64,000 nt of DNA from Mrakia gelida (Eukaryota > Basidiomycota > Tremellomycetes > Cystofilobasidiales > Mrakiaceae). Location of the stretch: NCBI GenBank assembly GCA_024345305.1, contig BRON01000001.1, positions 2,666,001-2,730,000 on the forward strand, in the 5' to 3' direction. The position numbers and the translations under genes were made by a program. Under the pieces are notes generated by a model. That model saw only the letters and a program-made list of their open reading frames with translations, did not search any database and was not told the DNA's origin. Every line of letters starts with the position of its first letter. Positions within the stretch are counted from its first letter, which is position 1. Below, piece after piece: positions 10,716-23,600 of the stretch.

Positions 10716-12405
10716 GCGAGCAGGGAGGGGTGGGAGGAGAAGGGCGGGGGGAGGGGGCGCGTCGTGTTTCCGTTCGTCTTGGTCTTTTCATTGTAGCATT
10801 AGTTCTCGTGATCCCTAGTTCTGTAGCTGATCCGACAATTTTCTGCATTCGCCTACGATCTGGAGCGCCGAGAAGTCACAGAACGACGATGGGGCGTCTG
10901 TTTTTGGCGAGCTCGTCGTTCTAGTCGTCCTCCTTCGCTCTTTCTCCAAACGAACAGGAACCTCCTGCTTCCTGCAGCGCCAGACGCCTCTTCCTTTGCT
11001 CCTGCGGATGCCTTGGAGCCCTGGGGACGCTATCCGATGCGGTCTCGAGCACCCCCGGAAGTTCGACGTTCCAGGACTCGACTCTCGAACTTGTGGGGAT
11101 GGCAGAAGGGAAGGAAGACGGAGGAGCCTCAGCGGCCCAGAATTGCAGAGAAAGGGATAGTTCGAGACGGTACGTAAACGTTCGCATACGATATTGCTGA
11201 GAGACTCGATGTTGATAGACGAAAAGTGGGAGAAGGAGTGGAGGAAGGGCAAGAGGAGGAAGTAAGTAGTGGTGAGCTCGAGCTCAACGATTTCCTTCCC
11301 TCGCCTGCTCACCCTTCCCCATCCCAGCCCTCTACTCTGAACAATCTTTGAGCTACAGAAACTGACGGCCACCTTCCGAATCTTCTTCATCGCACAGGAT
11401 CGCCTCTGGAGTTCGTGGTGGTTGAGACGTTGGGGTCGACGTCCTTCCTCCCCTTCCTCCTCGGGCGCTCTCTTCCTCACCCTTTCCCTCGCTCTTGCCC
11501 TCCTCCTCCTACCCAACGCCAACAGACCGCCATGCTATCAAGACCACTCGTGTGACCATATACAGCTCAGCTCCATGCTGCTTCCCTACATCTCTTCCTT
11601 GGCTGGTGCAGCGCGGACGAAGAAACACCAAGGTTTGTCTGCTCCTCGAGCGTCCCTCGCTGCTTCCCTCCCTCTGCCTTGGAAATCAAGTGCTGATTAG
11701 AGTCTGTTATTCGTCCTCCTGTCGTCTTCTACCTCAAAGATCAGGATCTCGTGGTGCTCCTTGCTCTGGGCGAAGGAAGCATGGGCGAGACCAGCGTCGT
11801 CGGAACCTCACCCGCCATCCAGGAACAGCGAGGACGCGTCTCTTTCGTTGGCAACGGAGGAGGTGAACCACGCTGTTCCTCTGGTAAGTATTTTCATTAC
11901 GATCTCGCTATCTTTCGTACCGACGCGCCTTTCCCGAATCCAGCTAAAGGACCGGTCTTGGCAGCCCTCGACGACGCGGTCGCACGATACCCTTTCTCTT
12001 CTTGCTCACGCCCTGACTGCCCCTTTTTGCTCGTTTTTCCACCTCTAGGACAATCCTCGAGCATACACTCATAGCGCATTCAGGATTTCAACTCACTCGC
12101 AGGTCTACAACAGCCGCTTTCTCGCCTCTTCGCCTCAACCGCTCGCTCTCGTCCGTCCGATCCCTCGTCGTTGGTCTTCCCCCCTTCCCTTGGCCCTTGC
12201 CCTCATGCTTCCCTCCCACCCTCACCCTCCCATGCGTGTCCCCTTCCCTCGTCGTATGGGCCTAGAGCGTAAAACGATAGATAGCGACACTCCTCCCTCC
12301 TATTGATCGTCGCTGATTTAGACCCGTTCAGAGTCGTTCTTGACCTCCGACCTCCAGCTTCCCTCTTCCCTCCTTCCTTCCCTCCTCCCCCCTCCCATCA
12401 ACAAG
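10716..12405. other. Region of about 1.7 kb without a recognisable gene
   Basis: This lies between the aquaporin stop and the OPT start. It contains several open stretches on both strands. One plus-strand frame, about 10829-11173, reads on as PADALEPWGRYPMRSRAPPE. A second, about 11703-11885, reads FYLKDQDLVVLLALGEGSMG and ends at a GTAAGT donor-like site. Neither has a secure start, stop and splice set, and I recognise no family. A small unannotated gene or a spliced 5' leader of the OPT gene are both possible. Confidence 0.35.
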
Positions 12406-15400
12406 ATGTCGTCGGACCTCAAGAAGGAAGACAACAAGGACTCGGCCATCGTTAACGTCCTCGATTCGCCAGAGTACGCCTCGGACGACAAGCACGACTT
12501 CGCCAACGACGATACGCCTCGAGGAGTGAGTCCAGCCATCTTCCCTCTTCTCTCTCTAGGCTGTGTTTTGCTCCGAGCTCACTCTCCTTCTCTTCCTCTT
12601 CCTTCTTTTCCTCAGGGTGACGTTCATCAACGAGCCATCGAATCCGACCTCGTCGTTCTCTCTCAGGATGTTCGTCCTCTCATCTCTTCTTCAGCCCGCG
12701 AGATCGAAGCAGCGCGCGTGTCTCGAGACCTCCCGATGACTTCGAGCTAACGGCTTTCCGCGCTTTCTTACTCGTTCAGGTCGATGCTGTCTACGACCGA
12801 GCCATTCTCCTTTCTACCGAGGAGGTTGTCGAGATTCTCGAGTCTGCTTGGTTGGAGCATCACGATGGTCAGCTTCCCTCTCTTCCTTCATCTCTCGCGT
12901 CGCTCCTCGTCCCGAAACTCACCCGACTTTCGTTCGATGTTCCAATACAGACCCTAACTTTCCCAGTACCGTTCGCGCTAAGATCGAGTACTTCCTTTCC
13001 GGAGACGCCTCGACGCTCGAGAACTACGAGCTCCTCCTCGAGGAGATGAAGATCGGTAAGCCTCACCGCCCTGTCACCGTCATCCACCCCTTCTGACTGA
13101 CCTCCTTCGCGATTTTTCCTTCTTCCAGAGGCTGCCCTGATCCGCTTCTCTTCTCCTTACCCTGAGGTTCGAGCCGTCGTCAACTGGTGAGTTCTTCGAT
13201 CTCTCGGCTCTCGACTTTGTTCTTTGCCTGAGCGAGACGCGTTCTCACTTCTTTACTTGTCCTTCCTCGTCTCCTTCAGCGTCGACGACTTCGACATGCC
13301 TGCTTCTACCTTCCGAGTCTGGCTCATGGGGACTTTGTTCGTCTCATCTCCTAGCCTCGAACTGGCGTCTCGCCGTCCTTCGACGTCCCAACTCGCGCTG
13401 ACTCGCTTGCTCCTCCGTTTTTCTTCCTTCAGCTGGTGTGGACTTGGAACCTTCATCAACCAGTTCTTCAGTATTCGTGAGTGCCCTCTTCCTCTCTCTC
13501 TCCTCCATTCGAACAGTCGCTGACTCGCCTCCGCAACTCTTCACAGGTCAACCCGCTTTCTCTTTGACCGTCAACGAGGTCCAGCTCCTCTCCTTCCCTC
13601 TCGGAAAGTTCCTCGAGAAGGTCCTGCCCACCAAGCGATTCAAGCTTTTCGGATACAACGCGACTCTCAACCCTGGACCTTTCAACGAGAAGGAGCACAT
13701 GCTGTGAGTCGTCGTCCTCGCTCGAACGCGTCTCGTCTCTCGCTCCTCCGCTGACAGTTCTTTCTCTTCCCTCTTCGCTCGTCAGCTTGACTATCATGGT
13801 GAGCTTTCCGTCCGTACTCATCCATCCTGCTGTCTCTCAGCTGACCCGTCCTCCTTCTGCTCTCTCAGGCCAACGTGGGCATGTTCGGTGCGTTCACCCT
13901 CACGTCGTTCGCTCTCTTCCTCTCAACAAAACTGACTCCCTTTCCTCTCTTCTTCTCTTCTACAGCTCCCTACACCATGAACGTCCTCATCGTCCAGCAG
14001 TTGCCTATCTTCTACGATCAAGCTTGGAGTGCCGGTTCGTCCAGCTCGACCCATCACCTCGGGAAGATCAGATCGCATCGCTGACCTCTCGTTCCTCTTC
14101 GTTCCTTCCTCGCAGACTTCGGATACCAGATCTTGACTGGTCTCTCGATTCAGCTCATCGGAATGGGATTCGCTGGAATGTGCCGACGATTTATCGTTTA
14201 CCCTGAGCGTGAGTCGTCCTCCATCGATGGGAAAGGCAGAGGAGAGGAGACGAGACGAACCTCGAGCTGACTTCCCTTCTTCCCCACTCTCTTTCCTTCA
14301 GACTGCATCTGGCTCCTCAACTTGGCTACCATCGCTTTGAACAAGTCCTTCCACGATTCGAGGAACGTCGTCGCCAACGGATGGAAGATCTCGAGGATGA
14401 AATTGTGAGTCGCGTCTCGTTCGTCGTTGTTCACTTCTCTTTCGCCTTTCGCTGACCTTCTTCCTTCTCGTTATTCTCAACAGCTTCCTCATCGCCTTCA
14501 GCGCTATGTTTGTCTACTTCTGGTTTCCAGGTGGACTCTTCGAGGTGAGTTTTTTTTCTTTTCTTTTCTTTTATTTTACCTCTCTCCGCCGGATCAGTAG
14601 TCTTAGTTCTAACCCTGGCTCAATATATAGGCCATGTCTTACTTCAACTGGATTACCTGGTTCGTCCTCCTCTCTCACTTCTCGAACCTCTCGAAAGCCT
14701 CGCGTCGAAGTCTGACCTCTCCTTTCTCCTTCATTTTGCTCAGGATCAACCCCGAATCTATCTGGGTCATGGCCGTCTTCGGACAGATCTCCGGACTCGG
14801 ATTCAACCCCATCCCAACCCTCGATTGGAACAGTGCGTCTCTTTTTCCCTCTCCCGCCTGCAGCAGATCTTCTCGCCTGCTGACTCTGCGCTCCGGCCTC
14901 CCCTCTTTTCCGACCTCCCTCTCCTTCTTCTCTGCCAGTCTTCTACGGATCGACTGTCATGGTCTTGCCTTTCTTCTCTACTTTCAACCAGTTCGTCGGT
15001 ACCTTCCTCGCCGCGCCCATCATTCTCGGTCAGTACACATCGCGTCGTCGTTTCCCTCCTCGCTCGAACGCGACTGACGTCCTCCCTCCTCCTCTTCTCT
15101 TCTTCTCCCTCAGGTTTCTGGTACGGAAACATTTGGGATACCGGATACTTCCCTCTCAACAGTAACCGAATCTTCGACAACACCGGAGCGCGATACAAGT
15201 TTGTCCCTTCTTCCTCCCTCTTCCTCGCTTCGCTTCGCTTCGCTTCGCTCTCGTCGCGTGCTTTCGCTGACCCCTCGCCCTTCTTCCAGCGTCTCGAAGA
15301 TCCTCACTCCCGAGAAGGGGCTGGACCACGCCAAGTACTCAGCGTACTCCAAGCCCTACATGGCGGCCTCAAACTTGGGTGAATTCTGAAAGGAGGGACT

Positions 15401-17761
15401 TCGGTTCGACGAGACCGCAGGCTGACCTTCGTCCTCTTTCTTCCCACCAGTTCTCTACGGAGCCTTCTTCGCCCTCTACACTGCTACCATCGCTCACACC
15501 ATCCTCTACCACCGAAAAGAGATTGCCAACGGTTTCAAGGTCGCTTACAAGTCCATTCGGGCCGGGGAGAAGGGAAACGCGGCGTTCAAAGGTGAGTTCG
15601 ACGAGATGGCCTTCGAAGACGCGTTCGAAGACATTAACTCACCTTCTCCCCCTTTTGCTGCGAATCTCCTAAGATTACCACAACCAGGCCATGTCCAGAT
15701 ACGCTGAGGTTCCCGAGGTAAGTCGTCTGGTCTTCCCGCTCTCCTTCGATGCGTCGAATCGAACCGAACTGACTTCTCCTCCTTCTTCCTTTCTCCAGTG
15801 GGCGTACCTCGTTCTCACGGTCTTCGCCATCGTCCTCGGATGCATCGGTCTCACTGTCTACCCTACCAACGCTTCGGTCTCCTGCATCTTCTTCGGAAGT
15901 GAGTCGCTCCTCTTCGTTCGATGCGGAGGACTTCGACGGCGTCTCGCTGACCTTTCTACCTTCCCTCCCTTCTTCCCTCCCTTCCTCGACTCGTAGTTTT
16001 CCTGTGCATCGTTCTTGGTACGTCTTCGCACCTACTGCAAACCTCCCTCCTCTTCCCAACTGATATCAAAGTTGCCCTTGGTCGAGCTGACCTTGCTCCT
16101 CTCCTCCCCCCTCTTCGCCTCCTTTGACTACAGTTATCCCCATTGGAATCATCACTTCGATCACTGGAGTACAAGTCACCCTCAACGTCTTCGCTGAGTT
16201 CATCGGTGAGTCCAATCGACGCTGCAACTCGTAGAAGAAATGAGTCGAGTTGAACCTGACGCGCTCCCCTTTTCGCTTCTCTTTCAGGTGGAGTCATCTA
16301 CCCCGAGAACGCTCTCGCCATGAACTACTTCAAGTCTTACGGAGTCGTCACCACGTAAGCGTCCTTCCTCGTCGTTCTCACTCGTTCGTCGTGCTCGTTC
16401 GCTGACCCGCTTTCTCTCTCGCCCTTCTTCTTCCCTCAGCATGAACGCCCTCGCCTTCTCTCAGGATCTCAAGCTCGCTCACTACCTCAAGATCGGACAG
16501 AGGTACACCTTCGCTGTCCAAGTCTACGGGTCCATCATCGCCTGCTTCGTCTCTACCGGTGCGTTTAGTCGACTCTGCGCCGCGTAGAAGTTGAGTCGAA
16601 GCTGACCCTCTCACCATCCCTTCCCCCTCCCAGCTATTCTCAACTACCAGATGACTATTCCAGAAGTTTGCACAGTTGGCCAGAAGGATCACTTCGTAAG
16701 TTCACATTTCTACCTTGTCTTCTCGAAGCCGGGCGTTCGCGTCGTCTTTTCCTGACTTTGCTTCTCTTCCCCTCAGATCTGCAACGGAGAGAACACCTTC
16801 TTCACCGCTACGGTCTTCTGGGGTACTCTCGGACCCAAGCGAGTCTTCGGAGCTGGAGGAAGTGAGTCTCATTCCTCTTTGAGTGGAGAAGTGGGTTGAG
16901 GGAGACGAGGAACTGACTCGCGTCTTCTTCGTCATTCGCTTTAAGTCTACACCGGGTTGATGTACTGTTTCCTCATGGGAGCCGTCGCTCCTATTCCCTT
17001 CTACTTCATGGCGAAGAAGTGGCCCACCTCGTTGATCGCCAAGACTCACGTGCCCGTCATCATCTACGTGAGTTCGATTCGAGGGAGCGGGAAGCGAAAT
17101 GACGACGCGACTCGAACTGACTTCTTTCGTCTCGTTCTCTCGCCGCAACAGGGATTCCTGGTCTACGGACCATACAGTACTATGGCCAATGTATGGCCGG
17201 GCGTCGTTGTGGCCTTTGTTTTCCAAGTCTACATCAAGAAGCGATGTGAGTCCTCTCGTCGCCGTCGTCGTCGCCGTCTCTTCCCTCGAGCTCGAGCTGA
17301 CTCTCCGTCTCTTCCCCACCCAGACCTCGCTTGGTGGTCGAAGTACAACTACATCCTCGCCACAGCTTTCGGTGCTGCTATCCCTCTCTGCGGTATCTTC
17401 CTCTTCTGCGCTCTCTTCAACACCGGTCTCCAACCCGTCTGGTGGGGTGTGAGTCCAGCGTTCCCTCCTCGCGCGTTCTGACGCGATCTATACTGACCTT
17501 TGTGCCCTCCTATACACAGAATGAAATCTCTTACGTTCGTTTAGTCTTTCCTGCTTCTATCTTCCTCGACCCGCCGCTGACCTTGAGTTTTTCCAGGGGG
17601 GCTGCGACGCCGGCCAATGTAAGTTCCTCTGCCCTCCCGCTTCCCTTCTCGTCGATCCGCCGCTGACTATCTATATTTTCCAATCTCTTCCAGGTCGACG
17701 ACTCGAGGTTCCCGAGGTTGGATACATCGGAGAGGCTCCCGGCAGCGGAGCTTGGGATTAG
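12406..17761 (+). CDS. Oligopeptide transporter, OPT family, 859 aa, 34 exons
   Basis: I joined 34 exons in phase, starting 12406-12525, 12616-12669, 12780-12867, 12951-13055, 13129-13186, 13280-13336, 13433-13476, 13547-13703 and ending 17520-17534, 17597-17618, 17694-17761; the sum is 2580 nt. Family hallmarks are the N-terminal SSPYPEVRAVV block, GTFINQFFSIRQPAFSLT, NATLNPGPFNEKEHML, WWSKYNYILATAFGAAIPL and the C-terminal WGNEISYGGCDAGQC. The length is typical of fungal OPTs (about 800-900 aa), with many membrane helices from about residue 150. It should import small peptides or related compounds by proton symport. The acidic N-terminal about 40 residues are cytosolic and variable. An in-frame upstream ATG at 12340 exists; I chose 12406 (ACAAGATG). 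Two acceptors are AAG rather than CAG (15671-15673, 16943-16945). Confidence 0.92.
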
Positions 17762-18423
17762 ATCAGTGCGCGTCGTCGTTCGTTGTTTTTCTCGTTTCCT
17801 TGGTTTGTCGGCTAGTCTTTCCGTCTTCTCGGCACTTTGTAGCTCTCATTTGCAGCCTTTCTCATTCACGTCTTCTTTATACTCTGCCTTTGGTGTTTAT
17901 GATGACTCTGCCCGCACGAACTCTCTTCGCGACGCGACGTGAGGGAAGGAAAGGAAACGAACTTTCGACGCGTCGAGAAAATAGAGCCTGATGATCTCAC
18001 TCTGGGATATCTACGCGAAGGAATCATACGGCAGACGACACTCCAGAGGCTTTGGGTTCTGTCTGCTGTTCATCAACCTGACGTCTTGCTTCGAGGGACG
18101 ACGAGACGAGTGGTGGGAGAGCGCAGGAGAAGACGAAACGTCAACCAATAAGCTTTTCCCTTCTGCCTGACATTTTCTTCGTCTCCCTTCCCGTCTCTCA
18201 GCTCAGATTTGCTCTCTAAGGCCTGGCTCTTTTCTCGTCACGCTTGCTTGCTGACCAAATCACAACCCTCGTTCTGCCAAATCGCTTCCTCCTTCTGTCA
18301 GCTTCAACCTTTCTCGATCATCAAAACGCCTTGCTCGTTCCTTCTTCCTCTCTCTCCCCCAACTTCCTCTCCCTTCCTCTCTCTCTCCTCATCCACCCAC
18401 CTCTCATCCACACCTTCACCACC
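17762..18423. other. Intergenic region between OPT and AMID-like genes
   Basis: It holds the OPT 3' flank and the promoter of the next gene; the last 150 bp before 18424 are strongly CT-rich. One GACGCGTC lies near 17969. I see no gene. Confidence 0.5.
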
Positions 18424-20427
18424 ATGTCCACCGATCTCAAGAACGTCGTGATTGTTGGAGCTGTGAGTCTTGCATCCAATCCTTCTGCGTTCTCCTGCGC
18501 GCGCGCTCCTTTCGTTCGAGCTCACCTCTTTCCTCTCCTTCCTTCCTCTCTCCCCTCGCTTTCCTCGCGGATCCTCAGTCTTGCGGCGGAGCTACCCTTG
18601 CTCGTGCTCTCGAGAGCAAGCTTCCTGCTACCCACCGAATCGTCCTCATCGATGCTCAGGATTTCGCTGTGAGTCGTCGTCAAACAAAGAGCCCTCCCTC
18701 CGATCCTGCGCTAGCACGCTCGTTCTCGTCTTTCAGGCTTTGCTCGAGCGCTGACTCTCCCTCCCCTTCTCTTCCTCCTTCGCAGTTCTGGCCTGTATCT
18801 GGTCTTCGAGCTGCTGTCGTCCCAGGTGGGTGCTCTTTCTCGATCCCTCCTTCGACTGTCGACCTCAGCCCTCGGTTGGGTTTCAGTCTGCTTCGACCGA
18901 AGACTGATCCTTGCCCTTCCTCTTCGTTTCTTCTCATTCAGGATGGGAGGACAAGTCCTTCAAGTCTCTCGCTGGCTTCTTCCCTGCTGGATCCCGCCAT
19001 GTTCTTCTCTCCAAGACCAAGGTCGTCGAGCTCGGAAAGGGATTCTTGAAGGTCGACGTCTCGAACGTCGAGCTTGGATTCACTGAGGAGATCACTTTCG
19101 ACGTACGTCTCTCTCTTCCTTCTCGATATCTACAACCTTTCGCCCTCTTCCCCTCGAGGCTGATCTTCCCATCGCTCGCTTCCCTGCTCGTAGATCTCGG
19201 TCCTCGCCCTCGGTTCCACCTATGCTTTCCCCATGCGACCTCTCGGAACTTCGCTCGCTCAGGTCAAGCAGCCGTTCATCGACGCTCAGAACGCGCTCAA
19301 GAACGGACAGGATACTATCGTCATTGTCGGTGGAGGAACCGTCGGAGTCGAGTACGCTGGAGGTGAGCCTTCTCGACCGTCCTCATCTGCCTTCGCGCTC
19401 ACGCGTCGAAACATTCCACTCACCTCTCTCTCCCACTCCCTCTCGCCCTTTCAGAAATCATCGCCGCCTTCCCCAAGAAGTCCGTCACTCTCATCGCTGG
19501 ATCCGATCGACTCCTCAGCGACGACTGGCCTATCAAGCTCTCCAACAAGCTCGAGGCTGAGCTCACCTCGCGAGGAGTGAAGGTCGTGTACGGAGAGAGG
19601 GTCGCGCAGGAGGTGCTGAGCGCTGGGAAGGGAACCGTTTCGCTGAAGGATGGAAGCTCGATTGAAGGTGAGTTGAGATCACAATTTCTGCCCAAAGGAG
19701 GAAGGTGGAAAGGGGAGAGAGCTCGCGACTGACCTTCGTTCTCCCCTTCACCTCTTCTTCGCTCAAGCCGATCTCGTCGTCAACGCTACCGGAACCACCC
19801 CTAACTCCAAGATCATCTCTTCCACTGACTCTGGAGCCGTCAACTCCTCTGGATTCGTCACTGTCGACAAGAGTCTCCGAGTGAGTTCCGATTCCCTCTT
19901 CGCTTCGCTCGTTCACGACGCGTCCTGAGTTTCTCCACTCTCCAGATCGCTTCTTCCAACCCTCTCAGCCCCCTCGTCACCTCCACCTACTTCGCCATCG
20001 GTGATGTTGCCAACAACGCCGGAGGTCCCACTGCCATCAAGGCTGGAAACGACGCCGCCGCAACTGCTACCAAGTTCGTCTTCTGCTCGCTCCCACCCTC
20101 CTTCCTCAACTTCGAGCTGACCACTTTCCGCTCTTCGCTTTATCAGCGTCCTCGCCACCATCTCCTCCAAAGCTCTCGTCGAGGTCGCCGCTCCTCTGCA
20201 CGCTCTGGTGAGTCGAGTCTCGCTTCGTCGTCGCGTTCCCCTTCCTCCCCCTCTCCCTCGAACTCACCCCTCACCCCTCACCTTCTGTCCCTCAGGTCGT
20301 CCCCGTCGGCCCCTCCGGAGGAGGAGGAGCTCTCCCTTACGTCGGTGTGGTCGGTGGTTTCCTCACTGGGATCTTCAAGGGGAAGACGCTGTTGATCGCT
20401 AACTTCGTCAAGCTTTACGCCGCTTAG
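18424..20427 (+). CDS. AMID/FSP1-like NAD(P)H-dependent FAD oxidoreductase, 381 aa
   Basis: Exons 18424-18462, 18579-18668, 18786-18825, 18942-19102, 19194-19362, 19455-19667, 19768-19880, 19946-20073, 20147-20207 and 20296-20427 join in phase. The N-terminus NVVIVGASCGGATLARALE is an FAD-binding Rossmann fold (GxSxGG form) followed by the acidic end of strand 2 (IVLIDA). A second dinucleotide fold, TIVIVGGGTVGVEYAGE, sits at about residue 135 for NAD(P)H. The third FAD segment is TYFAIGDVANNAGGPTAIKAGNDAA. The C-terminus (GVVGGFLTGIFKGKTLLIANF) is typical of the AMID/FSP1 branch of the AIF family. Relatives reduce quinones at membranes or lipid droplets; that role here is inference. No N-terminal targeting peptide is seen. 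Confidence 0.85.
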
Positions 20428-20681
20428 ATTTCCCTTCTTCTCGATACTCGTTCTCGATACCTTTCTTCTCGCTTTTCACTAGACTTATTCCCGGGTTAAT
20501 GGTTCCTTTTGCTCTCACCCTTCACTACTGTACGTAAGAAGAAAGAAAACAGCGACAACAAGGGAGACGCGCGCACGGAGTTCAAAAAAAACAAAGCCAG
20601 ACGCGTTTGGTTTTGACCCCCTTCCTCTTTCGCTTCCTCTTCCCCCCAACTCCCGTGCTCTTGCCCTTCTTCTTCGTCAAC

Positions 20682-23600
20682 ATGTCGTTATCATCTCGCC
20701 GAGGACCTGGCACCAAACCACCCTCCTCTTCTCGAACCGCCTCCTCGTCTTCTTCTTCAGCAGGAAGGATGGACCCCCCTCCCCCTCCGGGAACAACAAC
20801 AGCTCCTCCTTCTCGTTCCGGAATCGCTCGACCCGCTTCCTCCCTCTCCATGAGCTCCAACACTTCGAGTAGGAATCATCCACCACCAGCAGAGGAAGAG
20901 GGTGCGCCTGTGGTCAAGAGAGTTAGGACTGTTGCTGGTAAAAGTGGTGGAGGAGGGGGAGGGAAGGAGAAGGAAGGAGGAGGAGCTGGAGGAGGAGGAG
21001 GAGAGGGAGAGAACGTCAACATTGAGGTCGTCGTTCGTTGCCGGTGAGTGAGAGTCTTCTTTAGGGAGGTTCTGGGTGCTCGGGGATGTATACTCCGAGC
21101 TATTTCGTCTCTCGTAGAGCTGGATGGACTCGTTTCAAAGAGAGGGAAGGGAAGGGAAGGGAGAGCTTCCTCCCTTCCCTTCCCCCAATCCCTCTCCTTG
21201 CTGACACCCCCTCCCCCACCCTCCCTCTCGCAGTGGTCGTTCAGCCAAAGAAATCGCCGAAAACTCTCCCATCATCGTCACCACCTCTGGAGCCGTCGGC
21301 GACTCCATCACCATCGAAACCTCTCCTCTCACCTCGGTCGTTCCTTCCCTCACCTCCACTCCAGCAACAAGAACCTACTCCTTCGACAAGGTCTTTGGAC
21401 CCGAGGCTGACCAGACCATGGTGTACGAGACGGTGGTGAAGGATACCCTGGATGAGGTGATGATGGGGTACAACTGTACGATTTTCGCGTATGGACAGAC
21501 GGGGACGGGGAAGACGTGAGTTGCGAGCGAGTTGAGCTTGGGTTGGAGTTGGTGCGCTCGAGCTGACCCCCCTTCTTTGGTATGGGACGTGTTCGCAGGT
21601 ACACCATGCAAGGAGATCTCACCCCAACCATCATGGGTCAGCCCTCCTCCGAAGCCGGAATCGTCCCTCGAACCCTCCATCGACTCTTCACCCTCCTCGA
21701 AGCTTCCCGCTCAGAGTACTCCGTCAAGATCTCCTTCGTCGAGCTCTACAACGAAGAAATCCGTGACCTCCTCGTCGCTGAACCGACCCCCAACCACAAC
21801 GCTGGACCGACGTCGTTCGGAGGAGTAGGAGGGTCGGGTGTTGTTGCGGGAGGACTCAAGATCTTCGATGATCCCAACCCGAGAGGGAGAGGAGTGGTGA
21901 TTCAGGGACTGGAGGAGTGTTTGGTGAAGGATGCGAAGGATGGGATCATGCAGTTGAGGAAGGGGAGTGCCAGGAGAGAGACGGGGGAGACGTTGATGAA
22001 TAAGTTTTCTTCGTGAGTCGAACGTTCCTTGTTTCGCGCGTCGTTCTCTCGTCTTTCCCTCCCCTCCTTTCTTCCCACAAAGAAAGACAGGCCACTGACC
22101 CTTCCCCTTCGTTTCTCGCGTTTCTCAGCCGATCCCACTCCATCTTCAGCATCACCGTCCACCTGAAGGAGTCCTCTCCAACGGGCGAGGATCTCCTCAA
22201 GGTCGGGAAGTTCAACCTCGTCGATCTCGCTGGATCAGAGAACATCGGTCGGTCGGGAGCCGAGGATATGCGTGCGAGGGAGGCTGGAATGATCAACCAG
22301 TCGCTGCTTACCCTTGGAAGGGTCATCAACGCGTTGGTCGATAGGGGGAAGCATGTTCCGTACAGGTTCGTCTCATTGCGCCGTTGCTTCGCTCGCGTTC
22401 CTGCTTTCTCACCTCTCTCGCTTGCTGACCCGCCTCGTGCTCCTCCACTTTGATCTTGGTTAATCACAGAGAATCCAAACTCACCCGACTTCTCCAGGAC
22501 TCGCTGGGAGGAAAGACCAAGACTCGTTTGATCGCCACCATCTCGCCTTCAAGATCCAACTTGGAGGAGACCCTCTCGACCATCGACTACGCAACGAGAG
22601 CGACGAGGATCCAGAACAAGCCCGAGATCAACCAGAGGATGACGAAAGGAGCGCTCATCAAGGAGTACGTGATGGAGATTGAACGACTCAAGGCGGATCT
22701 TCTTGTGAGTCTCTCTCTCTCTCTCTCGAGCTCGCGTCGAACTCGTCGCGTCTCGTTCCTTCTCTCCCGCGTTTGCTGACCCTCTTCTCATGTTTGTTTT
22801 TTTTGTTCGTCCCCCCCATCGAATGCAGGCCGCCCGAGAAAAGAACGGAGTCTTCCTCTCCCAAGAATCCTGGGCCGACCTCGCTCAAGAGAACGAACTC
22901 CGAAAGACTCAAACCGAAGAAGCCAAGTCGCGTCAGATCATCCTCGAAACGAAACTCGCGGGACTCAAGACCGAACTCGAGGACCATCTCAAGATCTTCC
23001 TCGCTACGGAGTCCGAACTCAAGCTCACAAAGGAGGAGGTGGAAGCGAAGGTGGAGGAGCTGATCAGGAAGGAGGAGGAGTTGGAGGGGGTGAAGGGGGA
23101 GTTGGAGGTCGAGAAGGTCGTGAGCGAGGTGTTTGAGAAGGGAGAGAGGAGGTTGGATGGAGTTGCTGGGGGTCTGAGAGCACTGGCGAAGGAGAGTTTG
23201 GGGGATTTGGAGGGCGTGTTTAGCAAACTTGGCGAGTTCGCCACGGATCCAGTCGCGCGTCGAGGTTCGAGACTCAGCCCTCGCTGACCACGCTTTCCCT
23301 CCTTTCTTCGGTCGTTTCTTCAGCTCGAAAGACGGACGTGATGGTCGCCAACTCCTCGGTCATCTCCTCGTACGGATCCTCGACCGCTCAGGCTACCATC
23401 GATCTCGCTTCCAAGCTCGAAGAGTTCCAGCAGACTCAGGAGCAGCTCGGGCAAGGGTTGATGGGGAGTGTGGAGCTTTTCAGGACAAGGAACGCTGAGG
23501 TTCGTTCGAACCTCTCTCCTCTTTTCCTTTGCATCTTGTTCTCTCGAGCTGACCTTTTCTCGCTCGTCCGCTCGCAGAAACTCACCTCTCAACTCGCCAT

